The position numbers were made by a program, and so were the translations under genes. Below, piece after piece: positions 43,085-52,917 of a DNA stretch of 62,628 nucleotides (the first letter of the stretch is position 1; every line of letters starts with the position of its first letter). The stretch lies in the NCBI GenBank assembly GCA_947073045.1, contig CAMTJU010000007.1:1-62628 (forward strand), in the 5' to 3' direction. This DNA comes from an uncultured Clostridia bacterium (lineage in GTDB: Bacteria; Bacillota; Clostridia; Lachnospirales; CAMVHY01). The notes beneath the pieces are model-generated. The model saw only the letters and a program-made list of their open reading frames with translations. It did no database searches and had not been told where the DNA came from.

Positions 43085-45304
43085 ATGGCGAATAAAAAGA
43101 AAGTAAAATCAGAAATTATTGCCGATGATGATATATTAATAGAAATAATAAGCATAATCATTATCGCAATAAGTTTTTTTATAATGTTTAGCTTGTTTTC
43201 TAATGCAGGAATTGTGGGAAGTTTTATCAAAAATGTTTTAAATGGTTTGTTTGGTATTGGCGCTTACTTGCTGCCTTTTATTTTTTTATCTTTTAGCATA
43301 TATATCTTGTTTGCAGAGAAAAAAAAATTGCCAATGCAAAAGATAATTGCGTCAGCACTATTTTTTTTATGCCTAATTATTTTTTATAGCGTAATAAATC
43401 ATGATAATGTGAATCAAAGTAATGGATTTTTTGATTACATAGTTTCAAATTATTTGAATGCCAGCATAAATAACGGTGGGCTTGTCGGAGTAATATTGAG
43501 TAATTTATTTATTGGTATATTGGGCCAAACAGGAACGTATATATTTCTGATTTCTGTTTTTTTAATCTCAATTATAATGCTAACCAATAAATCATTCTTT
43601 AAATTTTTATCTGCATTTACAATAATGACAGGCGAAAAAATTAGTAAAAAAAATAAGCTAAGCAAAAAAAAATTACAAAACAATAATGAAATAACACAAA
43701 AAATAAAAAACAAACCTAAATTATTTACTATAGAAGATAGAAATGAAGAAAAAAAACAAAATAAAAATGAAAGCAAAATAAAATTAAAAGGTGTAGAAAG
43801 CGATATAAAAAATGATGAACCGGAAATTGAAATAGATGATGTAATGTCAAAAGAATATAATTTTGATGAATACCAATTCCCGCCAATCGATTTGCTTAAC
43901 AAAAAAACTAGCAACGTAAATCCGTCCTCTAAGTCCCAAATAATTGAAACATCTCGAAAATTAGAGTTGACACTAAAAAGCTTTGGCGTTGAAGCAAAAG
44001 TTGTTGAAGTCAGCAAAGGCCCCACCGTTACAAGATATGAACTCTCTCCTGGAGAGGGTGTCAAAGTTAGCAAAATTGCAGGACTTGCGGATGATTTAGC
44101 TTTGAATCTTGCAGCTGCCGGTATAAGAATTGAGGCGCCTGTCCCTGGCAAATCAGTTGTTGGCATCGAGGTCCCTAACGAAAAAATCGATACCGTTTAT
44201 TTGAGAGAAATTATCGACAGTAAAGAATTCAAGGATTTTCCTGCAAAACTTGCATTCGGTATAGGCAAAGATATTGCTGGAAATATAGCTGTGTGCGATA
44301 TTTCTAAAATGCCTCATCTTTTAATTGCAGGCGCAACGGGTTCAGGTAAAAGTGTCTGCATTAACACAATCATAACAAGTTTGCTTTATAAAGCGAATCC
44401 TAATGAAGTCAAATTGTTAATGATAGATCCAAAGGTTGTTGAACTTGGAATATACAACGGCATTCCGCATTTATTAATTCCTGTTGTGACAGACCCTCAA
44501 AAAGCTACTGGTGCATTAAATTGGGCAGTAAAAGAAATGATACGCCGTTACGGTTTGTTTGCACAAAGCAATGTGCGCGATATGAAAGGCTACAATAAAT
44601 TAAAAACTAAAAACAACGAAACTGACTTGCTGCCTCAAATTGTTATTGTAATAGACGAGCTTGCAGATTTAATGATGGTATCATCAAAAGATGTTGAATC
44701 AGCAATCTGTAGACTTGCGCAAATGGCAAGAGCTGCTGGCTTGCATTTGATAATTGCAACACAACGTCCATCTGTTGATGTTATCACGGGATTAATAAAA
44801 GCAAATATTCCATCGCGGCTCGCATTTTCTGTAACCTCGGGAACAGATTCACGAACAGTATTAGATATGACAGGTGCCGAAAAACTTTTAGGCAAAGGTG
44901 ACATGCTATTTCACCCAATGGGTTCTAACAAGCCACAAAGAATACAAGGTGCATTTGTTTCGGACAAAGAAGTCGAAAATATAGTTGCGTTCGTGAAACA
45001 AAATAAAACAGAAAGCGTCGACCCATTGATAATAGATGAAATAACAAACTTCACGCAAATAATTGAAGATGACGATGAAGAAATGGATGAATTTTTCGAA
45101 GCATCAATAGATTTAATAATGAAAAAAGGCAAGGCATCAACTTCAATGCTGCAACGTCAATTTCGAATTGGATATAATCGTGCCGCAAGAATTATTGAGG
45201 AGTTAGAAAACCGCGGAATAATTGGCCCAGAAGACGGAAGCAAGCCAAGACAAATATTAATGACGAATTTTGAATGGGAAAAACGAAAAGAAAATAGATT
45301 ATAA
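43085..45304 (+). CDS. ftsK: DNA translocase FtsK/SpoIIIE
   Basis: A 739-residue septal DNA pump. Four N-terminal helices (about residues 15-175) are followed by a charged linker (about 180-285). The RecA-like motor has Walker A AGATGSGKSV (near residue 416) and Walker B IVIDELADLM, and a C-terminal winged-helix gamma domain (STSMLQRQFRIGYNRAARIIEEL) reads KOPS/SRS sites. In a sporulating organism this protein or a paralogue packs the chromosome into the forespore. I chose the ATG at 43085 because AAGGTG lies 6 nt upstream; the open frame begins 39 nt earlier, inside the CDF gene. A terminator follows at 45317. Confidence 0.96.
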   Translation: MANKKKVKSEIIADDDILIEIISIIIIAISFFIMFSLFSNAGIVGSFIKNVLNGLFGIGAYLLPFIFLSFSIYILFAEKKKLPMQKIIASALFFLCLIIFYSVINHDNVNQSNGFFDYIVSNYLNASINNGGLVGVILSNLFIGILGQTGTYIFLISVFLISIIMLTNKSFFKFLSAFTIMTGEKISKKNKLSKKKLQNNNEITQKIKNKPKLFTIEDRNEEKKQNKNESKIKLKGVESDIKNDEPEIEIDDVMSKEYNFDEYQFPPIDLLNKKTSNVNPSSKSQIIETSRKLELTLKSFGVEAKVVEVSKGPTVTRYELSPGEGVKVSKIAGLADDLALNLAAAGIRIEAPVPGKSVVGIEVPNEKIDTVYLREIIDSKEFKDFPAKLAFGIGKDIAGNIAVCDISKMPHLLIAGATGSGKSVCINTIITSLLYKANPNEVKLLMIDPKVVELGIYNGIPHLLIPVVTDPQKATGALNWAVKEMIRRYGLFAQSNVRDMKGYNKLKTKNNETDLLPQIVIVIDELADLMMVSSKDVESAICRLAQMARAAGLHLIIATQRPSVDVITGLIKANIPSRLAFSVTSGTDSRTVLDMTGAEKLLGKGDMLFHPMGSNKPQRIQGAFVSDKEVENIVAFVKQNKTESVDPLIIDEITNFTQIIEDDDEEMDEFFEASIDLIMKKGKASTSMLQRQFRIGYNRAARIIEELENRGIIGPEDGSKPRQILMTNFEWEKRKENRL

Positions 45305-45316
45305 AAAATTATAAAA

Positions 45317-45343
45317 AAAAGCTAGCCAAATCGGCTAGCTTTT
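45317..45343. terminator. Bidirectional terminator between convergent genes
   Basis: Perfect 11-bp stem AAAAGCTAGCC / GGCTAGCTTTT with loop AAATC, between ftsK (+) and the secreted-protein gene (-). Confidence 0.85.
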
Positions 45344-45374
45344 AATTTATTTCACAACTTTATTTTATATTTTT

Positions 45375-46163
45375 TTATTCAGCTTCTTGCGTGCTTGCAA
45401 TATCTTTTTCAATTGAATTTATCAATTCGAAAAAGTCTGAAGAAACATAAAGTGTATCATCTTGCAATTCTGGGTACTTGCTCAACTTAAAATTCTGAAC
45501 TTCATTTCCTGCAGTCAATATTACATCATATTCCGTGTTTGAATCAACTAAAACTTTTATTGTATAATCTTCTTTTGTCAAAATTGCCATTGAAGGCTCA
45601 GTCTCAGTTTTTTGTTGCCAATCTACCTTCCAGCCTAATTTTTCAGCATTAGAACGAATTGGAACCATTGTAATTTCTGTTTGTGAATCGTCGTCAGTAT
45701 CTTTGTCTCCTTCAATTGCATTTTTAAGTTCTTCTTTTGTAATTTCTTTTTTGTTTGCATTATCTACGTAATACTCAAAATTTTGAACAATATCGTCATT
45801 TTCTACTTTAACTTTAACTATAGCATAATTTTCAATACTTTCATCTATTTCGTAACTTACGATGTTTTCTGATAAATTGTTTCTTAAATTCAATTCATTT
45901 ACAGCTTTCTCAATGTCAGAAAAAATTTTTTCAGATAAATCCTTTATTTCTTCAAACACTGGATATTTACCAATAATTTGACCAGCATCATAAGCATAAT
46001 CCTGTTCATCGTAAATTAATTTAACAGCGTCTTGCGTTGAAACTACAACCTCTACAGAAGTTGATTTTTCTGCATCCAAATCCTGAGCAAAGCTTACAGT
46101 TGACATACCAAACAATAAAGAAGTAGCAGTTAAAAATGTTACAACACTTTTAGTTTTTTTCAT
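45375..46163 (-). CDS. Secreted protein with copper-amine-oxidase-N-like domain
   Basis: A 262-residue exported protein: a signal peptide (KKTKSVVTFLTATSLLFGMSTVSFA, cleavage near AQD), an acidic middle region, and a C-terminal domain like the 'copper amine oxidase N-terminal' module of Clostridia and Paenibacillus (ITMVPIRSNAEKLGWKVDWQ, then a strand pair and DDTLYVSSDFFELI). Despite the name, this module is a wall- or matrix-associated beta domain and not an oxidase. GGAGGG lies 8 nt before the ATG. The long upstream gap (640 nt) suggests it has its own regulation. Function unknown beyond surface location. Confidence 0.8.
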   Translation of the reverse strand: MKKTKSVVTFLTATSLLFGMSTVSFAQDLDAEKSTSVEVVVSTQDAVKLIYDEQDYAYDAGQIIGKYPVFEEIKDLSEKIFSDIEKAVNELNLRNNLSENIVSYEIDESIENYAIVKVKVENDDIVQNFEYYVDNANKKEITKEELKNAIEGDKDTDDDSQTEITMVPIRSNAEKLGWKVDWQQKTETEPSMAILTKEDYTIKVLVDSNTEYDVILTAGNEVQNFKLSKYPELQDDTLYVSSDFFELINSIEKDIASTQEAE

Positions 46164-46804
46164 TTTACTTTCCCTCCTAATTTAAATAAAAAATAATTAA
46201 ACAAGCATTTCATTACTAAATAATTTTCTCACAGTCTCTCATAAAAATCAATAACAATTTCATTACAAATTTCAATTTTATTTTTCAAAATGCTTCACAA
46301 TTAATTATCAACATGAATAAAGTTTTTTATTCCTGCCAATATTATATTGATATGCAAAAATTTAATCATTATCCTTTTTGTTAACATAAAGCCAAAATTA
46401 ATACAAAAAGCAAGAGTCAAGGTTTTATAGGTTTAATAGAGACCATAAAAAAAGTAGATACTAATAAAAAAATTATTAGACGAATAAACAATTGTTTTTT
46501 ATTGGTTTATTGGTTAAATTGTACCACCTCTATTTTATATAAAATACGTTGTTATCTTACAAGTTTGCGTACCTACATAAATTCTTTCCAACTACAAAAA
46601 CATATTGTTCCAAATTGTAAACATGTGACATTTTTAAACATGCCTTATATCTACTATTAACTTCTGTACTGTGTGAATTTACATTGCCTAATTTTAAATA
46701 ACCTTTATTCGAAATTTATTCTATTTTAGAGGATAAATCTTTTACCCAATATGGTTATTAGAACACTTTTAGATTTTTTTACTTTACTTTATGGACAATA
46801 TTTT
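46164..46804. other. 640-bp gene-free region
   Basis: I find no credible gene, tRNA, riboswitch signature or clear decayed gene here; open frames are short and AT-rich. It separates two minus-strand genes and must include the promoter and 5' leader of the secreted-protein gene at 45375-46163. No strong intrinsic terminator is seen just past the stop codon of the 1106-residue gene. Confidence 0.5.
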
Positions 46805-49800
46805 TTATTCATCCTGAACATCTTCGTCGATATCTTCATTATCTTCATTATCTTCACTATCTTCACTATTAATTTTATCCACAAATTTTTCATGATAATC
46901 AAATACAGTTTCAAGGTTATAATTAGAAATCAGACAACAATAAGTTATACCCTCGTCTTTATCTTCCTCAATTGATGCTTTATCCGAATTTTCATTCAAA
47001 TAATCCTTGAACTCTTCAAAATATTCATCATAGCTATTAAATAAATCGACATTTTCGTCTAACTCTTCATTAATTTTTATAGACAAAGATATAATTTTAC
47101 CGCGATATTCTTCAGTCAAAGACTTAACTGCTTCATTTGTCATAATAACAAGTTTTTTATCTTTGATTTGCATTATTACATTTCTATCAACAAAATTCGT
47201 AATCAAGTTACCATCACTAAAGATAATTGGAGAATTTGATTGAAAACCTGCAGAATTATTATATTCTTCTTCAATTTGCTTGTTAATACTTTCGGCACTT
47301 TCACTTGCTTTTTTAATTCTTGAATCTAAGCTTGTTCCTTCCTGCTCATCATCTTTCAAAGAAGACACATTATTTGCAAAGTCAGTATCATTTTTAAACA
47401 TCATCATTTTGCTAAATATTTCATCGCGCTTTTTATTGTCATTGCAGATATATAATATTTTTGCCATACCTTCCAATGCGGGATATGAAAACTTGCGGCT
47501 GTTAACTAAGCAAGTTATTTTATCGGAAATATCCCCATTTTCTTGTCCATATATGTCAATTAATTTTCCAGAATAAAATTTACATGCCTGATCAAAATAA
47601 GATTTATCTGATTTTTCAATATTCCCCGAGGTTAAAAATTCACTCAAAAACACTACATCGTGGTCTACCGTTAATTCCGAGATAATATTTATTATATTTT
47701 CTCTGCGAGATGCATTTTTTACTTTAATTAAAGATTTACTTATTTTCATTTTAGTAGTAAAACTTATGAAATGATTTCTAAAAATTTTACTTGCGCCAAC
47801 CTTACACAAATTAAACACTGCATCTATAGTTATTTCGCCATTATATATTGCAAGAATAATTTTGTTATCATCGAATAAATCATTAAGGTATGGGAAAATA
47901 ACATCGAATTGCTCATCTGTATCTAACATACACATAAATTCAATTATTCCATATAATTTTTCATTGTCGCATTTTAAAAGGTATATAACTAATTTTTTTA
48001 ATCTGTCCAAACTTATTAATTTACAAGCCCAAACTTTATCTACATTTAATTTACATAATTGAATAAGCTGTTCGATATCAATTGAATTAAAATTTATAGC
48101 ATTCTTCAAATCTTCTATAGGTAAAAGTCTATCAAAAAAGGGCGAAATTTTTTCATATTCTTCATCGCTTTTTATTGTGCAAATTAATTCAGCAATTCTA
48201 TCGCGTGCATCAATATCTTCTACTTGTTCTAAATATTCTAAGCCTTTGAATTTGTAGAGCAAGCTCAAAAATTTATTATTTAATATTTTTCTTACTTTAA
48301 GTTCACCTGCCTTTTCGTAAAGAGCATTATTAAAAACATAAAAGATATTACCTTTGCTTGAAATTATTTCTTCATCCTCGATTAATTTATAAAAAAAAGG
48401 CTGCAAAATTATATACTCATCTTCATTTTTAAGCATAGAGATTAATTTGGCAATCTTTTGCGATTTTTCAATATCTTCTTCATCTGATAAAATGTTTATG
48501 GCATCAGCTATGTTTTCAAAACTTAAATTAGTATTATCCAAAACTTTATTTTTATTTTCATCTTCATCTGGAATATCTAGCACAGTTTTGTAATATTTTT
48601 TAACTGCTGCCAATAAATTTTCCTCTGCATCATAATCGTCTAGATTCTCAAAATCAACAAAAAATTTATATGCAAAAATAACTTCGTTATCCGTAGAAAG
48701 TTTTTTTATTAAATCAACTAATATATCACGAAGCAAAGGTTGCTTATTGTGAATCAGCCTGTCTATTTTCACAATCATATTAAAACTAAATTTTCTTGTA
48801 ACTATAATCTTCAATGTATAACTGCTAACTGGAGAAATTCTGAAATAATTTATATACAACTTTTCAATTTGGTCAAACAAATCAATTTTATTATTGCGAA
48901 TTTCTCTTAGCATTTTTTTATTTTTAGCAAGCTCCAACAAAAATTCTTTGCAATAATTAAATTCATTATCCGCATTAATTTTTTCTATCAATTCCAAAAC
49001 AGTTTTAATCTCTTTTTCATTCTTATTGCATTTTTCAAGAATTTTAACTAACTCACGCATGCATTCAAAACTAAAATTTTTTTTCAATATAGATTGTGCA
49101 TCCATAAAATAAATTTTAAGCATTAGAGGCAAAACTTGAGTCAAACTGAAATTATTTTTGCGTATAACATTTGGCAATTCACTTATTGCCGATAAAATAG
49201 ATATAAAAATTTTTATTTCTTCAAATTCCCGATCGTCATGAATCAAACTAATCAAATCAATTGCAACTGCTAATCTATTTTCATCAAAGTTATTATCATC
49301 TTGCAGCGTCATAATAATACTGAAAGCATTATTCAAATTTTTCGATGACAAATTATTATTATGAACCTTAGATTTAACTTCATCATAAATTTTTACAGCT
49401 TGTGCAATTGAAATTTTTTTATATGCAACATCATCTGTCAACTTTTTGCATTCAATTATTGAAATAAATACCGGCTCAAGCATTTTGCATTCATCATCTG
49501 AATTTATATTATTAATCCAAATACGAACAATATTTTGTGCTTCCATTGGCAATCCCAATAAAATATTTACAAACCAAGCCATATTTTCAAAACTCAAATC
49601 TTTTTTGAAGTTATGCATATTATATTTAACAATATTAACAGCGTCAGTAAGATTACTTTTATCAGCCATAACTTTTTCATAAAGTTTATCGGATGCGACA
49701 ATATCTTTCATACTGTATTGCGCAAATAAAAATTCGTCTTCAGAATCTATTAAATCCAGTAGTTTGAAAATTCTTTCCCAACTTTTAGGTTCCTCGCATG

Positions 49801-50125
49801 AATTTAACAAATGCACGATTTTTTTCTTTGCATCAAATGAAAACTTCCGGCTTAAAATTAATTTTGTCTTTGCATCTTCCATAACAATATCGAGCGGCAA
49901 TTCAACATCATAAAATTTTTTTACAACATCAAAAAAAGTGAAATCATCACCCGTATATTTTTCCACATCTACAAAATTAATATTCTGGAAAAAATCATGT
50001 GCATATTCTATATTTTCAGGCGTAAATTCTGAAATATTTACTTTATTTTCCAATTTACATAAAAATATTTGTTTAGTATTGTTTTTTCCGATTAAAGCAT
50101 TTAGCTCATTTTTTAATTTTGCCAT
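46805..50125 (-). CDS. 1106-residue protein of ten helical repeats, unknown
   Basis: No family recognised; no signal peptide or membrane helix. Reading the protein by eye I find ten units of about 82-95 residues starting near residues 93, 175, 257, 349, 444, 532, 617, 701, 784 and 877. Each unit has a helix opening (F/L)SF, a second with RxxI(I/A)xLI, then (I/L)xxDxEF and usually PFFxxL. Examples are RKFSFDAKKKIVHLL, LISMLKNEDEYIILQPFF and LICTIKSDEEYEKISPFF. This suggests an all-alpha solenoid. A C-terminal non-repeat part (about 925-1080) is followed by an acidic tail coded by 9-bp tandem repeats. I chose the ATG at 50125 (AAGGTGG 5 nt upstream). It may be a scaffold or effector-like protein; this is inference. 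Confidence 0.85.
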   Translation of the reverse strand: MAKLKNELNALIGKNNTKQIFLCKLENKVNISEFTPENIEYAHDFFQNINFVDVEKYTGDDFTFFDVVKKFYDVELPLDIVMEDAKTKLILSRKFSFDAKKKIVHLLNSCEEPKSWERIFKLLDLIDSEDEFLFAQYSMKDIVASDKLYEKVMADKSNLTDAVNIVKYNMHNFKKDLSFENMAWFVNILLGLPMEAQNIVRIWINNINSDDECKMLEPVFISIIECKKLTDDVAYKKISIAQAVKIYDEVKSKVHNNNLSSKNLNNAFSIIMTLQDDNNFDENRLAVAIDLISLIHDDREFEEIKIFISILSAISELPNVIRKNNFSLTQVLPLMLKIYFMDAQSILKKNFSFECMRELVKILEKCNKNEKEIKTVLELIEKINADNEFNYCKEFLLELAKNKKMLREIRNNKIDLFDQIEKLYINYFRISPVSSYTLKIIVTRKFSFNMIVKIDRLIHNKQPLLRDILVDLIKKLSTDNEVIFAYKFFVDFENLDDYDAEENLLAAVKKYYKTVLDIPDEDENKNKVLDNTNLSFENIADAINILSDEEDIEKSQKIAKLISMLKNEDEYIILQPFFYKLIEDEEIISSKGNIFYVFNNALYEKAGELKVRKILNNKFLSLLYKFKGLEYLEQVEDIDARDRIAELICTIKSDEEYEKISPFFDRLLPIEDLKNAINFNSIDIEQLIQLCKLNVDKVWACKLISLDRLKKLVIYLLKCDNEKLYGIIEFMCMLDTDEQFDVIFPYLNDLFDDNKIILAIYNGEITIDAVFNLCKVGASKIFRNHFISFTTKMKISKSLIKVKNASRRENIINIISELTVDHDVVFLSEFLTSGNIEKSDKSYFDQACKFYSGKLIDIYGQENGDISDKITCLVNSRKFSYPALEGMAKILYICNDNKKRDEIFSKMMMFKNDTDFANNVSSLKDDEQEGTSLDSRIKKASESAESINKQIEEEYNNSAGFQSNSPIIFSDGNLITNFVDRNVIMQIKDKKLVIMTNEAVKSLTEEYRGKIISLSIKINEELDENVDLFNSYDEYFEEFKDYLNENSDKASIEEDKDEGITYCCLISNYNLETVFDYHEKFVDKINSEDSEDNEDNEDIDEDVQDE
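46831..46866. repeat. 9-bp tandem repeat, four units, in the acidic tail
   Basis: Four consecutive units of TATCTTCAT/C, in frame with the minus-strand gene, encoding a Ser/Asn-Glu-Asp repeat at the C-terminus of the 1106-residue protein. The two unit variants are grouped in pairs, as expected of slippage. Confidence 0.85.
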
Positions 50126-50197
50126 CCAAACCACCTTCATTATTAAAAAAAATAAGCAAAAATAAAAATCGAAAAATTTTTGCTTACTTAATTATTT

Positions 50198-52177
50198 TTA
50201 TTTATCAACAAGTTTTTTTGCACGATTGATAATATTATCGACAGTAAAATTATATTTTTCAAATAAAATATCTGCAGGCGCTGAAGCACCAAATCCATTA
50301 ACACAAATAATATCTCCATCTAAACCAATATATTTATGCCAACCAAAACTTGACGCAGCTTCAACAGCCAATCTTGCTCTGATATTATTAGGCAATACAT
50401 TTTCTTTATATTCATCTGATTGTTTTTCAAAAATCTCAAACGATGGCATACTAATAACTCGCGCTCTTATACCACTCTCTTTTAATTTATCATAAGCACG
50501 ATAAATTAAAGAAACTTCCGAGCCCGAGGCCATTAAAATTATTTGTGGATTATCGCAATCACGCAAAATATATGCCCCATGCAGAGCATTTTTACCTGTT
50601 TCATTCAATAAAGGTAATTTTTGACGTGACAAAATTATAGCAGTTGGCCCATCTAAATTTTTCATTGCATAACACCAAGCTGCTATTGTTTCATTTGTAT
50701 CGCATGGTCTAATTACAGTAAAGTTTGGAATACTGCGAAGAGCTGCTAATTGTTCAACTGGTTGATGAGTTGGTCCATCTTCGCCTACTCCTATACTATC
50801 GTGAGTAAAAATATTTATAACTGGCAAACCCATTAATGCTGATAAACGAAGTGCTGGCTTCATGTAATCACTAAATACAAAGAAGCCGGATACATATACA
50901 CGCAAACCTCCATGCAAAGCCATACCATTAGCAATTGCCGACATCGCATGTTCACGTATGCCAAAATGTATATTTGAGCCGCTCGGATTTTCTGCAGAAT
51001 AAAACTCACGATTCTTCATAACAGATTTGGTAGATGGAGCCAAATCTGCTGAACCGCCTATTAAATTTGGTACAAGCTTACTTAATTTATTTAATACAAA
51101 TTCGGATGAAAGTCTGGTTGCTAAATCACCTTCGCATTGCCAAAATTCTTCATTATTTTCTAAATCAATGTTTGAATCATGCCAATCAATCCATTCTTTT
51201 GCAAGATTTGGATAATTTGTTTTGTACGAATCAAATAACTCATTCCATCTGTTTTCATTTTCCTGTGCAGCAATTTTTATCCCTTGCATATAATCCAAAA
51301 CTTCCTGCGGTACATAAAAATTTTCAGTGTTATCCCACGAAAAATTCTCTTTCATCGCATTAATTTCATCTATACCAAGTGGTTCACCATGTGCACAAGA
51401 TTTACCTTGTTTGTTTGGAGCTCCAAATCCTATAATCGTTTTAATTTCAATTATAGAAGGTCTTGACAAATCATTTTTAGCTTGCGAAATAGCATTACTT
51501 ATTGCATTTAAATCATTTCCATCTGAAACTTTTATAGTTTGCCAGCCATATGCCTCAAATCTTTTTAATACATCTTCTTTAAACGCAATATCCGTACTTC
51601 CTTCAATAGTAATATTATTTGAATCGTACAAAACTATTAATTTGCCTAATTTTAGGGTACCCGCTAATGAAGCAGCTTCAGCGCTAACTCCTTCCATTAG
51701 ACATCCGTCACCACACAAGGCATAAGTAAAATGGTTAACAACATCAAAACCAGGCTTATTGAATTTAGCTGCTAAATGGCTTTCAGACAAGGCCATACCC
51801 ACAGCATTTGCAATTCCCTGTCCCAATGGTCCCGTAGTAACTTCAACACCTATTGTATGTTTATATTCGGGATGCCCCGGAGTTAGACTTTCCCATTGAC
51901 GAAAATTTTTCAAATCATCAATAGATAAACCATAACCAAACAAAAATAATAAAGAATATAGCATTGCAGAACCATGACCTGCCGACAATATAAATCTATC
52001 TCTATCAAACCATTTCGGATTTTGAGGATTATGCTTCATGTGCTTTGCCCAAAGTGTATACGCAGCGGGTGCAGCACCTAAAGGTAAACCCGGATGTCCG
52101 GAATTGGCTTTTTGAATCATCTGGGCAGATAAAATTCTAATTGTATTGACAGTCAATTCATCCAACGATTTAATCAT
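50198..52177 (-). CDS. tkt: Transketolase
   Basis: A full-length, 659-residue thiamine-diphosphate enzyme of the non-oxidative pentose phosphate pathway. The N-terminal motif [13 protein letters not shown], the TPP-binding [18 protein letters not shown], and the middle-domain motifs [16 protein letters not shown] and [23 protein letters not shown] are intact. GGAGGG lies 5 nt before the ATG. It lies 63 nt downstream of the transaldolase gene on the same strand, so the two probably work and are expressed together. Confidence 0.97.
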   Translation of the reverse strand: MIKSLDELTVNTIRILSAQMIQKANSGHPGLPLGAAPAAYTLWAKHMKHNPQNPKWFDRDRFILSAGHGSAMLYSLLFLFGYGLSIDDLKNFRQWESLTPGHPEYKHTIGVEVTTGPLGQGIANAVGMALSESHLAAKFNKPGFDVVNHFTYALCGDGCLMEGVSAEAASLAGTLKLGKLIVLYDSNNITIEGSTDIAFKEDVLKRFEAYGWQTIKVSDGNDLNAISNAISQAKNDLSRPSIIEIKTIIGFGAPNKQGKSCAHGEPLGIDEINAMKENFSWDNTENFYVPQEVLDYMQGIKIAAQENENRWNELFDSYKTNYPNLAKEWIDWHDSNIDLENNEEFWQCEGDLATRLSSEFVLNKLSKLVPNLIGGSADLAPSTKSVMKNREFYSAENPSGSNIHFGIREHAMSAIANGMALHGGLRVYVSGFFVFSDYMKPALRLSALMGLPVINIFTHDSIGVGEDGPTHQPVEQLAALRSIPNFTVIRPCDTNETIAAWCYAMKNLDGPTAIILSRQKLPLLNETGKNALHGAYILRDCDNPQIILMASGSEVSLIYRAYDKLKESGIRARVISMPSFEIFEKQSDEYKENVLPNNIRARLAVEAASSFGWHKYIGLDGDIICVNGFGASAPADILFEKYNFTVDNIINRAKKLVDK

Positions 52178-52240
52178 AATACCCTCCTATGTGAAAAATA
52201 AATACAAAATTTTCTTTTCTTTTTGCTAAAATGTTCATCT

Positions 52241-52888
52241 CTAATTTTTAGGCACACTTTCCCAATCTTTTAAAAATTTATCTATACCTGCATCAGTAAG
52301 CGGATGTTTTGCCATTTGCAAAATGACATTATAAGGAACAGTTGCAATATCTGCCCCCATTCTTGCAGCTTCTATAACATGAATAGGATTACGTATGCTA
52401 GCTGCAATAATTTTGGTTTGAACATCGTGAATAGAAAAAATTTGAGTAAGCTCGCTTATTAAATTCAAACTATCCATAGCTATATCATCAAGTCGTCCTA
52501 AAAACGGACTGATATAAGTTGCACCTGCACGCGCCGCTAAAAGTCCTTGAGTAGCCGAAAAAATCAAAGTAACATTAGTTTTAATCTTTTCACTAGATAA
52601 AACTTTTACTGCTTTGAGTCCTTCCAAGGTCATAGGGATTTTAACAACAATATTTTTATTAATTTTAGCAAGCTTGTGAGCCTCCTCTATCATTTCTTCA
52701 TGGTCCAGGCTTATAACTTCGGCACTAATTGGTCCATCAACAATTTTTGTGATTTCAGTAACGACTTGAACAAAATCGCGACCTTCTTTTGCAATTAACG
52801 AAGGATTTGTAGTAACACCGCAAATTACTCCCAAATCATTTGCTTGTTTTATGTGCTCTATATTTGCAGTATCAATAAATAATTTCAT
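52241..52888 (-). CDS. tal: Transaldolase, TalC/fructose-6-phosphate aldolase type
   Basis: A 215-residue class I aldolase of the short TalC/MipB family. Motifs are [13 protein letters not shown] (catalytic-site Asp), [13 protein letters not shown], the Schiff-base Lys in NIVVKIPMT and [29 protein letters not shown] (here shown as overlapping family motifs rather than one site). Length distinguishes it from long TalB enzymes. GGAGG lies upstream of the ATG. It precedes tkt, giving a two-gene pentose-phosphate unit. The bacterial short family can act as transaldolase or as F6P aldolase; the pairing with tkt favours transaldolase. Confidence 0.93.
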   Translation of the reverse strand: MKLFIDTANIEHIKQANDLGVICGVTTNPSLIAKEGRDFVQVVTEITKIVDGPISAEVISLDHEEMIEEAHKLAKINKNIVVKIPMTLEGLKAVKVLSSEKIKTNVTLIFSATQGLLAARAGATYISPFLGRLDDIAMDSLNLISELTQIFSIHDVQTKIIAASIRNPIHVIEAARMGADIATVPYNVILQMAKHPLTDAGIDKFLKDWESVPKN

Positions 52889-52917
52889 AAAACAACCTCC
52901 TTTTGTTATTCAACTTA

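Noticed and set aside
43450-44166. 238-codon minus-strand open frame opposite ftsK
   Set aside because: Antisense to a fully supported ftsK domain; no ribosome binding site and a Ser/Phe/Leu-rich shadow composition.
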